This document shows, in pieces, positions 23,358-30,067 of a stretch of 36,500 nucleotides of DNA. Under the pieces are notes generated by a model that did not search any database, had not been told where the DNA came from, and saw only the letters and a list, made by a program, of their open reading frames with translations. The first letter of the stretch is position 1. Every line of letters begins with the position of its first letter. This DNA comes from a virus, in IMG/VR virus record IMGVR_UViG_3300003872_000006, positions 1-36,500 of that record; one strand, written 5' to 3'. Both the position numbers and the translations under genes were made by a program.

Positions 23358-24666
23358 TTTCCTTACCTCCTTCACGCTTTTCGAAGGCTCCTATCTCTGA
23401 TGAAAGTCTTTTTGAAGCTCTTTGGAAAGTAGCTTCATTGAGCTCTATCCCTATGGCTTCGGAACAACCTGCACGGAAAGCTCCAATAATGGTAGATCCA
23501 GAGCCACAGAACGGATCTATGATCTTGTAGTCAGGAAAGCAGAAGGCTTCTATGATCTGTTGCATGAGCAAGTCAGGTTTCTGTGTTGGATGAACTCTGT
23601 CTTGGGCTGGGGGCTTAGGAACATTGAACCAGTCTGCCTTTCCGATCTTATAGATCGGAACGTCTTTGTGGCGTTTTGCAAAGAACATGATTTCGTAGCC
23701 TGGAACTGGAGCGTACTTGGCTTGGAAAGGAATTCCAGTTGAGGACTTTATCCAGATGAGGGGTCTGGAATAGCTCCAGAAGCCTTTCTGGGATGAGATT
23801 TCCTTATGGAGGAAAAATTGTTCTATGGAACAAAAGCAGACTACGAGACCTTTCTCCTTGTCAAGGAGCTTGTCGAAGAGATCCCAGAGTTTCTCTATGA
23901 ACTGGGGACTAAGATAGTATGCGTCGTCCTTGAAATGTGTCTCGTGGTCAGGGTTTGTGGAGGACTTCTCTTGATAGTCAATTCCGTAAGGAGGGTCTGT
24001 GATGACTGCATTGAACCTGTGAGGTTCGATGTTGAGGGCTTCGAAGTTGAAGGCATCTCCGTGAAGGATTTTGAAAACTCTGGGTTCTCTCTGAGCTCTG
24101 ACAACAGACTCTAAGATCCTCTTTGTTATGCCTTGAGTGGAGGCTATGGATTGGAGGTCTTTGGTGGTGAGGGTTTGGGCGATGTCCTTGGGGATAAGTC
24201 CACTTTCGAAGGCTTCCGCGGATCTGATCAGAGAGGAAACATATTGACGAGTTAGGGAAAGGAGCTTTGCGGTTTTGTCTATGGTCCAGTCAGGGTTTTT
24301 GGAACAGAGTTCATCATGGAGCTGTTTGACTGCCTTTGCTTTTTCGACTGGGGTGAAGTCTTTTCGGACAGCATTTTCCACGAACTCTATGAGGCGTTCG
24401 TCTAAGTCGGAGATGTCTTTGAGGGGAGTAAATTCGCCGAGGACTACGGCTTTGACCTTGATCTTGAGTTTCCTGCAGGCAAGAAGCCTTCTGTGTCCGA
24501 AGACGAGTACAGGAATTCCGTCGTCGTCTATGCGGACGCCTATGGGCTGGAGTTGTCCGAATTGCTTTATGCTGTCAGCGAGGCGTTCTATGTCTGCCTC
24601 AGAAAATTCCTCCCGCATTCTTTGACCTATCTTTATGAGGGAGGGATCGAGCTCCACTATCTTCAT
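23347..24666 (-). CDS. ParB-like N-terminus with HTH fused to DNA methyltransferase
   Basis: A 439-aa protein, AAAGGAGGT before the ATG. Residues 1-100 are a ParB/sulfiredoxin-fold domain with box II GHRRLLACRKL (57-67). Residues about 104-175 continue like the ParB/KorB helix-turn-helix (FTPVEKAKAVKQLHDEL, then TIDKTAKLLSLTRQYVSSLIRSAEAF). Residues 195-425 are a DNA amino-methyltransferase: DPPYG (224-228, catalytic) and DPFCGSGST (384-392, SAM site), order IV before I, with HPTQKP between. ParB-methylase fusions are common in phages; a retained HTH is notable because it could give site specificity. It overlaps neighbours on both sides. Confidence 0.88.
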   Translation of the reverse strand: MKIVELDPSLIKIGQRMREEFSEADIERLADSIKQFGQLQPIGVRIDDDGIPVLVFGHRRLLACRKLKIKVKAVVLGEFTPLKDISDLDERLIEFVENAVRKDFTPVEKAKAVKQLHDELCSKNPDWTIDKTAKLLSLTRQYVSSLIRSAEAFESGLIPKDIAQTLTTKDLQSIASTQGITKRILESVVRAQREPRVFKILHGDAFNFEALNIEPHRFNAVITDPPYGIDYQEKSSTNPDHETHFKDDAYYLSPQFIEKLWDLFDKLLDKEKGLVVCFCSIEQFFLHKEISSQKGFWSYSRPLIWIKSSTGIPFQAKYAPVPGYEIMFFAKRHKDVPIYKIGKADWFNVPKPPAQDRVHPTQKPDLLMQQIIEAFCFPDYKIIDPFCGSGSTIIGAFRAGCSEAIGIELNEATFQRASKRLSSEIGAFEKREGGKENVE

Positions 24667-24826
24667 TCCGAACCTCCTTTTCGATCTGGGCTTTTATTCG
24701 GAGGACCTCTGAGAGAAAGTCCTCCATTGAGGGCTCTTTGGACTTCCTTTGGGAAGTCCTCTTGGAAGGTCTTTTGAAAGGACTGGGGAGGGGAGCTCCC
24801 CAGTCAGGGAGATGGGAGAGCCTCAT
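24599..24826 (-). CDS. Small proline/basic protein, function unknown
   Basis: A 75-aa protein from ATG 24826, which overlaps the stop of the SSB-like gene (ATGA) and has AAGGA 7 nt upstream. Its 3' end overlaps the methyltransferase start by 68 nt in another frame. Residues 1-32 are Pro/Lys/Arg-rich (SPFKRPSKRTSQRKSKEP), 34-55 a charged helix (MEDFLSEVLRIKAQIEKEV). An internal ATG at the helix could also be used. The coupled start makes it likely real; function unknown. Confidence 0.55.
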   Translation of the reverse strand: MRLSHLPDWGAPLPSPFKRPSKRTSQRKSKEPSMEDFLSEVLRIKAQIEKEVRNEDSGARSLPHKDRSKNAGGIF

Positions 24827-25293
24827 CTTATCGTCCTTATGAAGTCGTAGAGAATTCCGTCTTGACCTGTTCTTGTGCCTACGGAGACTATGACTGTTGA
24901 GCCTCTGCATTGTTCGAGGGCTTCTTCGAAGCTGGAACAGGTGGAGGGATCGACGCCACAGGCTTCGAAGAACCTCTTGAGTTTCCTGAGAGAAACGTCA
25001 TACATAGTTCCTCTTCCGAACTCTGAGGGTCTGTGTTTGTCAGCTTCGTTGGGGAGGAAAATGGAGTATTGTGCTGTTTGTCCATCAAGGGGAGTTACTC
25101 CGTCTGAGAGGAAAACTCCTGGGTTGTTCTGGTAGGTGAGGGAAATTCTGAGGACTTCCCTCTGGTCTCCCTCTCGGGTTTCGACAGTCTCGATGGTCCA
25201 GCTGGAAATGACAGCATTGTAGTCCCCCTGAGGGACTATGGGAGGCTGTGCCTCGACAGCCTTAAGGTCTGAGAACAGCTCCTCGTAGCTCAT
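24823..25293 (-). CDS. Single-stranded DNA-binding protein-like (DUF669-like)
   Basis: A 156-aa protein, AAGGAGGT before the ATG. After a short acidic N-terminus, IVPQGDYNAVISSWTIETVETREGDQREVLRISLTYQN (about 19-56) is the strand pattern of the DUF669-type phage SSB family (PxGxYxVxIxxWxxxxT-GxxxLxxxxxV). It is followed by FGRGTMYDVSLRKLKRFFEACGVD and a final strand. It would coat single strands and cooperate with the Sak4-like ATPase immediately upstream, a pairing common in phages. The C-terminus is not acidic, unlike bacterial SSB. Confidence 0.65.
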   Translation of the reverse strand: MSYEELFSDLKAVEAQPPIVPQGDYNAVISSWTIETVETREGDQREVLRISLTYQNNPGVFLSDGVTPLDGQTAQYSIFLPNEADKHRPSEFGRGTMYDVSLRKLKRFFEACGVDPSTCSSFEEALEQCRGSTVIVSVGTRTGQDGILYDFIRTIR

Positions 25294-25316
25294 GTGTGCA
25301 CCTCCTTAGAGTTTTT

Positions 25317-25357
25317 GAGGGCAGAGCCCTCCAGGTGGGAGAGGGAGGCTCTCCCAC
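25317..25357. repeat. Two adjacent intergenic hairpins
   Basis: GAGGGC-AGA-GCCCTC (25317-25331) and GTGGGAGA-GGGAGGC-TCTCCCAC (25335-25357), in the 105-nt gap downstream of the Sak4-like gene on the minus strand. There is no strong U tract, so a terminator role is uncertain. Confidence 0.7.
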
Positions 25358-25385
25358 GAGGAGAACTCTGGACTTCGTCCTGCAA

Positions 25386-25404
25386 ATGTCAAACCGTTTT
25401 ACGT
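25386..25404. promoter_or_regulatory. Dispersed palindrome copy 9 (variant)
   Basis: Core ATGTCAAAC-C-GTTTTACGT, with outer CTG (25380-25382) and GAG (25408-25410). It overlaps the end of the Sak4-like gene; the variant arm supplies that gene's TAA stop. Confidence 0.9.
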
Positions 25405-26115
25405 TTGGAGGTATTTTTGGATTTCCTTGAAGTCGTTAGGGATTGTTTCTGGGATCTGAGGATAGACGGATCTGAGTCTTGATCTGGCTCTCTTGAAGGC
25501 TCTGGGAGCAAGGTGAACAAGGTATTTGCGTCCTTCCTTCGTCTGGGTGACCTCACAGAAGTAGACTTCGTCGAAGACTGCGGGGACATAGCCTTGGAGT
25601 TTTCCTGTTAGGGCAGGAAGGGCGAGGATTTCTCCTGTTATGTCGTCTCTCTGATATTCTACGTGACCTATAGCCACTGAATAACCTTGAAAGCGTCTCA
25701 GTCTGTCAAGGATCTTGTCAACGAAGACTTTGGCTATAGGGTAATGGACATTCCAGACTGGGGGTTGGTCTGGGGGAATGGGTCTCTTGGTCAGGGCGAG
25801 GTCAAGGGCGGACTTGGTCAGGGTTGTGAGTGAGTCTAAGACTATGGTCTTGAACTCTCCCTCTGGGTGAGAGGAATTTATGAGAAGGTCAAGGTCTTGC
25901 TCTATGAGAGCAAAGAGCTGAGAGGGTTGAATTTGCTGACGGAAATAGTCTGGGACGAAGACTTTCCTTCCCAGATATCCCACAGACCCTCCATCGAAGT
26001 CGAGGAGGAAAATGGGCTCTGGGAAACTTCTGGCGAAATAGCTCTTTCCCGTTCCATAGTCCCCAAGAATGAGGACTTTAAGTCCAGTTATTTCTGGTTT
26101 TTCTATCCAACCCAT
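25399..26115 (-). CDS. Sak4-like RecA-family ATPase
   Basis: A 238-aa protein, AAGGAGGT before the ATG. Walker A is GDYGTGKS (18-25), followed by FLLDFDGG (36-43) and Walker B TIVLDSLTTL (about 89-98). A central segment around 120-150 (YPIAKVFVDKILDRLRRFQGYSVAIGHVE) includes the strand ending in a His typical of this group. This is the AAA_24/Sak4 layout of phage single-strand annealing/recombination ATPases that work with an SSB. The stop codon lies inside palindrome copy 9. Confidence 0.82.
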   Translation of the reverse strand: MGWIEKPEITGLKVLILGDYGTGKSYFARSFPEPIFLLDFDGGSVGYLGRKVFVPDYFRQQIQPSQLFALIEQDLDLLINSSHPEGEFKTIVLDSLTTLTKSALDLALTKRPIPPDQPPVWNVHYPIAKVFVDKILDRLRRFQGYSVAIGHVEYQRDDITGEILALPALTGKLQGYVPAVFDEVYFCEVTQTKEGRKYLVHLAPRAFKRARSRLRSVYPQIPETIPNDFKEIQKYLQT

Positions 26116-26136
26116 TCTTACCTCCTTTTCCTGTCA

Positions 26137-26155
26137 ATGTCAAACCGTTTTACAT
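26137..26155. promoter_or_regulatory. Dispersed palindrome copy 10 (variant)
   Basis: Core ATGTCAAAC-C-GTTTTACAT with outer CTG (26131-26133) and AAG (26159-26161). It encodes the last residues (KCKTV) and the TGA stop of the upstream gene on the minus strand. Confidence 0.9.
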
Positions 26156-26364
26156 TTAAAGGCAAACTTAATTTCCTTCTCAAACCAGTCGAGGGCTTCT
26201 TTCTCCGAAGTGAAGTGCTTTCCAGTCAGGCAGTTAGAGCCAACGAAGAAGCTCCAATAACAGTATTTGAATTTCCCACTTCCACTGTAGATCCTGACGA
26301 GCTCTATAGCCCCGACATTGTCCAGGTTCACCCAACAGTTCTCTTTGATTTCCTTCCAAGTCAT
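26140..26364 (-). CDS. Small protein of unknown function
   Basis: A 74-aa protein; ATG 26364 has AAAGGAGGTGGGAA upstream, so the longer in-frame reading is not used. It resembles a small alpha/beta domain: WKEIKENCWVNLDNVGAIELVRIY, then a beta pair with aromatic residues (KYCYWSFFVGSNCLTGKHFTSEKEALDWFEKEI). The pattern of a strand, a helix beginning TSEKEA and a final tail is reminiscent of small DUF1653/WGR-like folds, but no family can be claimed. The final residues and stop codon are written by palindrome copy 10. Confidence 0.55.
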   Translation of the reverse strand: MTWKEIKENCWVNLDNVGAIELVRIYSGSGKFKYCYWSFFVGSNCLTGKHFTSEKEALDWFEKEIKFAFKCKTV

Positions 26365-26609
26365 TTCCCACCTCCTTTCTCTATAGCCTCTACACAAGCC
26401 AAGAAAATGTCCTCCCTCTCCATGAGGTATCTGTTTGGAAACAGACAAGCCTGAAGACAGAGCTCCTTGAAAACTCCATCCAGTTTCTGTTCCTGAAGAA
26501 CAGAAACAAGCTCCCCACACCTTCCCGAGGCTCTACTGCACACATCAAGGAAGTCCATCAACTTTACACAAAGGAATGCACTCAAAAGCAAAACGGAAAA
26601 GTTCTTCAT
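26361..26609 (-). CDS. Exported cysteine-rich small protein
   Basis: An 82-aa protein, GGGAGGT before the ATG. Residues 1-20 (MKNFSVLLLSAFLCVKLMDF) look like a signal peptide. The mature part carries several cysteines (CSRASGRC, CLQAC, ACVEA), enough for disulphides outside the cytoplasm. It is coupled to both neighbours by 4-nt overlaps. An early-expressed, exported, disulphide-rich phage protein could act in the periplasm, for example on superinfection or envelope stress; this is inference. Confidence 0.6.
   Translation of the reverse strand: MKNFSVLLLSAFLCVKLMDFLDVCSRASGRCGELVSVLQEQKLDGVFKELCLQACLFPNRYLMEREDIFLACVEAIEKGGGK
26483..26507. repeat. Intragenic hairpin, 10-bp stem
   Basis: GTTTCTGTTC, loop CTGAA, GAACAGAAAC, in the exported cysteine-rich gene. 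A second small one (TCTGTTT-GG-AAACAGA) lies about 45 bases to its left. Confidence 0.8.
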
Positions 26610-27553
26610 GACTGAGACCTCCCTTCATCCTCGAACGGATGCCAGCGATGTTGAATGTAGCCAAGACTGAAAGCTACTTCAAAAATCTGCTCCACAGAGT
26701 TCTTAGAGAGATCTGCCTTCCAGAACCTTTCACAGAGAGGATGGAACTGACAGATCCCATTAATCCTTCCACACTGAGACCAAACACATGGGAAGCTCTT
26801 GGTTTCCCAAGCCCTTTCTATGTTCTGGACTGAAAGCTTAAATCTTGACCTGGCTCTCTCAAGATGATCCTGAGTAAGTGCCAACGGAAGCAGGGCACTG
26901 TCCAGAGATATTGTTGGGCTGAAGTGCCCAGATTTGAGTTTCTTCCTGTTCACATAAAGAACTGCATAGGCTCCTGCGTTCACAGTCTTTGCAACCGCAG
27001 TCTCCTGAACAATGAGGGCATAGGTCTGAAGCTGGGTGTCCGTGAGGATCTTTTGGGCATAGCTTTTTATGTTCCACCCTGTGGTTTTGAAGTCCACGAT
27101 CATGATCTGTCCCGAATGTGTCTCCACAAGCATGTCTATCCTTCCCAGCAACTCCCACCCACTTTCATCCACAAGTGTGAGCTTAAGCTCACACTGGGCA
27201 GACTTGGTTATGGAACTGAGTTCCATTCCAGCTCCAGAACTCAGGAAATACTGAACAGCCCTCACGAAAGTATCTATATCCGACCTCCCGTCTTCGTAGA
27301 CCCTTTCATCCCCTGCTTCTATAAGTCTTGAGAGGCTCTCCTGAAGCTGGAGAGCCCCAAGCTGGATAGCTTCGTCTTTGGACTTCCCAGAGAAGAAATG
27401 CTCCAAAGCTGTGTGGAAGGCTTTTCCGAACTCTGTGGCTACAGAGCCTTCGGAATGCCTTGTCAGAAAGAGAACGTGCCTCATAAAGAACTCTCTCGGA
27501 CACCTCTCGAATGTTCCCATCTTTGTGTTATCAAGCCACCTTTCGAGTTCCAC
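26606..27553 (-). CDS. PD-(D/E)XK nuclease, RecB/Cas4-like
   Basis: A protein of about 315 aa from the GTG at 27553, chosen because GGAGGT lies 7 nt upstream; a longer reading has no ribosome site. FERCPREFFMRHV (16-28) is the usual N-terminal Cys motif. The catalytic core is E122 (CELKL), D140 (GRIDMLVE), D154-x-K156 (IVDFKTTG) and QLQTYALIV (174-182). A C-terminal cluster of four cysteines (about 272-291, CVWSQC, GIC, PLC) with C18 suggests an iron-sulfur cluster as in Cas4/AddB nucleases. It likely processes DNA ends for the Sak4/SSB recombination pair downstream. Confidence 0.85.
   Translation of the reverse strand: MELERWLDNTKMGTFERCPREFFMRHVLFLTRHSEGSVATEFGKAFHTALEHFFSGKSKDEAIQLGALQLQESLSRLIEAGDERVYEDGRSDIDTFVRAVQYFLSSGAGMELSSITKSAQCELKLTLVDESGWELLGRIDMLVETHSGQIMIVDFKTTGWNIKSYAQKILTDTQLQTYALIVQETAVAKTVNAGAYAVLYVNRKKLKSGHFSPTISLDSALLPLALTQDHLERARSRFKLSVQNIERAWETKSFPCVWSQCGRINGICQFHPLCERFWKADLSKNSVEQIFEVAFSLGYIQHRWHPFEDEGRSQS
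27174..27195. repeat. Intragenic 22-bp perfect palindrome
   Basis: The arm AGTGTGAGCTT is followed directly by its exact complement, within the nuclease gene, at the codons around LKLTLVDES. Confidence 0.85.
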
Positions 27554-27830
27554 TTTTCGACCTCCAGAGTTCAAGGGTTCTGTGATAGAGGACTGAGAGT
27601 TCGAAGGAAATCCTATCCAGAACCCATGCACAGAGCAACAGGTCATCCCTTACTTCCTCAGGATTGTGGAAGCTCTCTCCATCCCAAACCCTAAAAGGAT
27701 CTCTGAGAAGTTTTTGGATCTTTTCCTTATTTTGGCTCGGATTTTCAAGGAGTTTTTCGATCTCGGAAAGTCTTTGGGTTATGTCTTTGAGTTCTGATCT
27801 TAATTTCTTTAGTTCCCTATGCGTAAACAT
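27531..27830 (-). CDS. Small coiled-coil protein, function unknown
   Basis: A 99-aa protein; ATG 27830 follows GGAGGAAGAAG, and overlaps the end of the AcrIII-1 gene by 14 nt. Residues 1-45 are a charged coiled coil (RELKKLRSELKDITQRLSEIEKLL); the rest is a helical domain (VWDGESFHNPEEVRDDLLLCAWVLDRISFELSVLYHRTLELW). No known family. Tight overlap with the anti-CRISPR gene before and the nuclease after indicates one transcript. Confidence 0.6.
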   Translation of the reverse strand: MFTHRELKKLRSELKDITQRLSEIEKLLENPSQNKEKIQKLLRDPFRVWDGESFHNPEEVRDDLLLCAWVLDRISFELSVLYHRTLELWRSKSGTRKVA

Positions 27831-28179
27831 CTTCTTCCTCCTCAAGAACATCTACAAGTCTCCAGCTGTAGAGTTCTTTGTCTATGAGCTCTTGGAGCTC
27901 AGGTTCGGAGAGGATCTTTCCTTCAGGCAGACGAATTTTCAACTGGAAGACCAAGAGCCTGTCTCCAGGTTCGAGCTTCACAGATGTTCTGTGGACAGGA
28001 ATGTAAACTCCCAGAAGCCTCGTCATGATGGAGGCTGTAGCTTCGTGTCCGACAGAGGATGTCCAGGGTTCTTCTCGGACTATGACCTTTGCAAGATCCA
28101 GTCCTATTGACGAAACTTCTAAGTGTGCTTGGGAATGCTTGAGCATTCCCAGACTAAAGGCGTTGCTTATGTAGAGCAT
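27817..28179 (-). CDS. acrIII-1: Anti-CRISPR AcrIII-1 ring nuclease (DUF1874 / STIV B116 family)
   Basis: A 120-aa protein, GAGGAGGAAGAG before the ATG. The family hallmarks are all visible: MLYISNAFSLGML (1-13), SVGHEATA (42-49), LLGVYIPVHRTSVKLEPGDRLLVFQLKIRLPEGKIL (55-90). By alignment to the archaeal-virus enzyme, the residues corresponding to its Ser11, catalytic His47, Arg85 and Glu88 are Ser9, His45, Arg83 and Glu86. Enzymes of this family degrade cyclic tetra-adenylate, switching off type III CRISPR ancillary nucleases. A roughly 20-residue acidic C-terminal extension follows the core. Its position in the early arm fits immediate counter-defence. Confidence 0.9.
   Translation of the reverse strand: MLYISNAFSLGMLKHSQAHLEVSSIGLDLAKVIVREEPWTSSVGHEATASIMTRLLGVYIPVHRTSVKLEPGDRLLVFQLKIRLPEGKILSEPELQELIDKELYSWRLVDVLEEEEDVYA
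28130..28151. repeat. Intragenic hairpin, 10-bp stem
   Basis: TGGGAATGCT, loop TG, AGCATTCCCA, at the 5' end of the AcrIII-1 gene, about 30 bases after its start codon. On the mRNA it could modulate translation. Confidence 0.8.
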
Positions 28180-28517
28180 TTCTCTTCCTCCTCTGGAGGG
28201 AACATGAGGATCGAGGACAGGACAAAGACAGCTCTTGAATAACCTTCACTCATGAAGTGGGATATGGCTATATCTGGTTTTATGTCTAAGGATGTGAGGA
28301 CGGAGAGAATTCCTTTGAGATAGGCTACATTGTAGAGGAGCATAACGAAGTCCTCTGGGGAATTGGCTAATTCCCTGAGGGAAAGGATTGCGTCTGGGAG
28401 TTTGTCATATTCCTGATCAAGGTTGAAAGCTTTGGCTAATCTCCTCATCTCCGCTTTTAATTCCTCTTCGGAATTAGGACCAAGACTGAAAAGCTCCTCT
28501 CTGCTAAGGTCAATCAT
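28167..28517 (-). CDS. Helical acidic protein, function unknown
   Basis: A 116-aa protein, GGGAGG before the ATG. It is all-helical by eye, with acidic ends: SREELFSLGPNSEEELKAEMRRLAKAFNLD, then a hydrophobic helix (FVMLLYNVAYLKGILSVLTSL) and a final EEEEK tail that overlaps the AcrIII-1 start. There are no conserved catalytic residues. Position directly upstream of an anti-CRISPR makes it a candidate for a further counter-defence protein or a regulator, by context only. Confidence 0.55.
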   Translation of the reverse strand: MIDLSREELFSLGPNSEEELKAEMRRLAKAFNLDQEYDKLPDAILSLRELANSPEDFVMLLYNVAYLKGILSVLTSLDIKPDIAISHFMSEGYSRAVFVLSSILMFPPEEEEKCST

Positions 28518-28518
28518 T

Positions 28519-29325
28519 TTACTGCCTCCCTGGTCTTTCCTTGAGGAAAGACCAATCTCTGTTAGTTAGGGCTGAAATAACTTTGGAAACAGCTTCGGGC
28601 AGGGGATCTGTGATGGTGATGAGGGTTCTTTTTCCTCTTTCCTCTCCGTAGGCGTCCTTCATGGCTATAGAGAGCATGGAGGTTCTGAGGATGAAGTCTG
28701 AGATGCCATAGAGTTCTGAGACTTTGTAGACCATGTTCTCGAGCTCCGTTATGAGCCCTGCCTCTTTCCTCCTCACCCTAATTGCCTCTGAAAGAGGTAA
28801 TTCTAAGAAGTCTGTGGTTTTCTTGACGAAGTTTTCTACGAGTGAGGGAGATTTTAGACCCTGTTCTTTGTAGGCGAAGGCTATAGGGAGGATGTGGGGG
28901 CTGTCTTGGGAGAGGGTTTCGGAGAAAGCTTCTTTCTCAGAAAGGTCTGGTGCAAAGTTAACTGCGTTGAGGTAAAGGTAGTAGATCTTCTGGGCTTTGT
29001 CTTTGATGCTGTCAGCTTTTTCGGTGTTAAGGTGAAGAGGGAAGTTTAGGACTTCCTTGTCGACGATGACTGAGGGGAAGTCAGATATTCCAGAGAGAAC
29101 TCCCGCATGGTATCTGTGTTGACCGTCTATGAGGAGGTATTTTTGGGAAGGGTCTGTGATGTTGAGCTTGGCTCTGAGATCCTCTGTGAGCTCCACGAGG
29201 ATGAGGGGAACAAGGAAGCCACACTTTTCTATGGAAACCCTGAGCTTCTTGACCAAAGCCTCTGAGAGAGGTCTTTGGAAGGGGCTGTTTATGATTTCAG
29301 ATTTCGGAACTGTCCTTATCTCCAT
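28519..29325 (-). CDS. ParB-like nuclease-fold protein
   Basis: A 268-aa protein, AAGGAGGG before the ATG. Residues 1-90 are a ParB/sulfiredoxin domain: PFQRPLSEALVKKLRVSIEKCGFLVPLILVE, then YLLIDGQHRYHAGVL (about 63-77, the G-x-HR box) and a strand pair. The remaining 180 residues are helical and do not match the ParB HTH obviously. Such stand-alone phage ParB-domain proteins are widespread with unclear roles, from nucleases to transcription factors. It is a second ParB-fold protein alongside the methyltransferase fusion. Confidence 0.75.
   Translation of the reverse strand: MEIRTVPKSEIINSPFQRPLSEALVKKLRVSIEKCGFLVPLILVELTEDLRAKLNITDPSQKYLLIDGQHRYHAGVLSGISDFPSVIVDKEVLNFPLHLNTEKADSIKDKAQKIYYLYLNAVNFAPDLSEKEAFSETLSQDSPHILPIAFAYKEQGLKSPSLVENFVKKTTDFLELPLSEAIRVRRKEAGLITELENMVYKVSELYGISDFILRTSMLSIAMKDAYGEERGKRTLITITDPLPEAVSKVISALTNRDWSFLKERPGRQ
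28531..28554. repeat. Hairpin with 11-bp stem at gene end
   Basis: TGGTCTTTCCT, loop TG, AGGAAAGACCA, in the last codons of the ParB-like gene. There is no T tract, so a terminator role is not supported. Confidence 0.85.
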
Positions 29326-29349
29326 CAGGTTCCCTCCTTCGTTCTGGAG

Positions 29350-29368
29350 ATGTCAAACGGTTTGACAA
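29350..29368. promoter_or_regulatory. Dispersed palindrome copy 11
   Basis: Core ATGTCAAAC-G-GTTTGACAA (last base differs) with outer CTG (29344-29346) and GAG (29372-29374), in the 74-nt gap upstream of the ParB-like gene on the minus strand. The hairpin GGAGGGC-AGAGAC-GCCCTCC (29371-29390) follows at once. Confidence 0.9.
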
Positions 29369-29399
29369 AGGGAGGGCAGAGACGCCCTCCTTTCTCAGT

Positions 29400-29792
29400 T
29401 CAGCCCTCCAGAACAGCTTTCAAGTCCTCCTCTGTTACGCCTGCCTTTTGGAGCTGTCCTGTGGTCTTCAATGCCTGAATGAACTGAAGCCTTATGTTCG
29501 GGTTTGTCTCTCTTATAAGCTGAAGTATAACTTCCTTCTTGCTCATGGGAGCTCTCGACGGAGAACTCCACTTTCCTTCCTTGAGGAGCTCAGCCACCTC
29601 CATCACCCTGTCCAGCCACTCCTCTTTTGGCTTCCCAGCCGTAGCTCTGGAGAGCTTCACATAGAGCCCATAAACCGCCAGCCTCTTGACGATCTCAGGG
29701 CTGAGATCGTCCAGTCTTACCTCCGCCTGTGCTTGGTCATCCTGCAGGATGACCACTTTTCCCTCTGAGTAGTCCTTCTGAAGTTTAACCAT
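29400..29792 (-). CDS. Small phage protein, paralogue of the product of 35648-35971
   Basis: A 130-aa protein, TAGGAGGT before the ATG. It belongs to a common phage family of unknown function: a beta hairpin (KVVILQDDQAQAEVRLDDL), then SPEIVKRLAVYGLYVKLSRATAG (the LAxxGLxxKLxDA signature), then WLDRVMEVAELLKEGKWSSPSR. The product of 35648-35971 carries the same blocks in the same order (LPAHIREELALYGLQQRLSDY; VLRAGQWSPAR). This copy has a C-terminal helical extension of about 30 residues. Both copies are riddled with perfect hairpins. Confidence 0.7.
   Translation of the reverse strand: MVKLQKDYSEGKVVILQDDQAQAEVRLDDLSPEIVKRLAVYGLYVKLSRATAGKPKEEWLDRVMEVAELLKEGKWSSPSRAPMSKKEVILQLIRETNPNIRLQFIQALKTTGQLQKAGVTEEDLKAVLEG
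29688..29711. repeat. Intragenic hairpin, 11-bp stem
   Basis: GACGATCTCAG, loop GG, CTGAGATCGTC, in the 130-aa paralogue gene. Confidence 0.85.
29734..29755. repeat. Intragenic 22-bp perfect palindrome
   Basis: Arm TGGTCATCCTG followed directly by its complement, only 22 bases from the previous hairpin, in the codons for the QDDQAQ segment of the 130-aa protein. Confidence 0.85.
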
Positions 29793-29866
29793 CTTAACAC
29801 CTCCTAAGTTTTTTGTTGGGACTTAGCCCAACAGAAGGGGAGGGCAGAGCCTCCCTAACTGCTGAG

Positions 29867-30067
29867 CTATCTCATCCTCAGCTGGGTGTGGAAAGTCAAA
29901 TATTCCTTGAGCTCCTGAGCCACCTCCGAAGGCTCTCTAAACTGGTTCTCAATGAGGAACTTCCTCAGAATTGCCTTCACCAAAGAAGTCCCTCCAACTC
30001 CGAGCTCCAAGCCCAACTGGGCTAAAAGTTCTGCTTCCTTCCTATTCAAGTAAACAGCTACTTGCAT
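29867..30067 (-). CDS. Ribbon-helix-helix regulator
   Basis: A 66-aa protein; the ATG at 30067 overlaps the previous stop (TGATG) and follows GAGGAGGT. MQVAVYLNRKEAELLAQLGLELGVGGTSLVKAILRKFLIEN (1-41) has the strand, helix, turn and helix order of CopG/Arc-type RHH proteins; the rest is a charged helix. RHH dimers bind palindromic operators, so it is one candidate reader of the dispersed palindromes or a local autoregulator of the promoter at 30390-30418. Confidence 0.65.
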   Translation of the reverse strand: MQVAVYLNRKEAELLAQLGLELGVGGTSLVKAILRKFLIENQFREPSEVAQELKEYLTFHTQLRMR

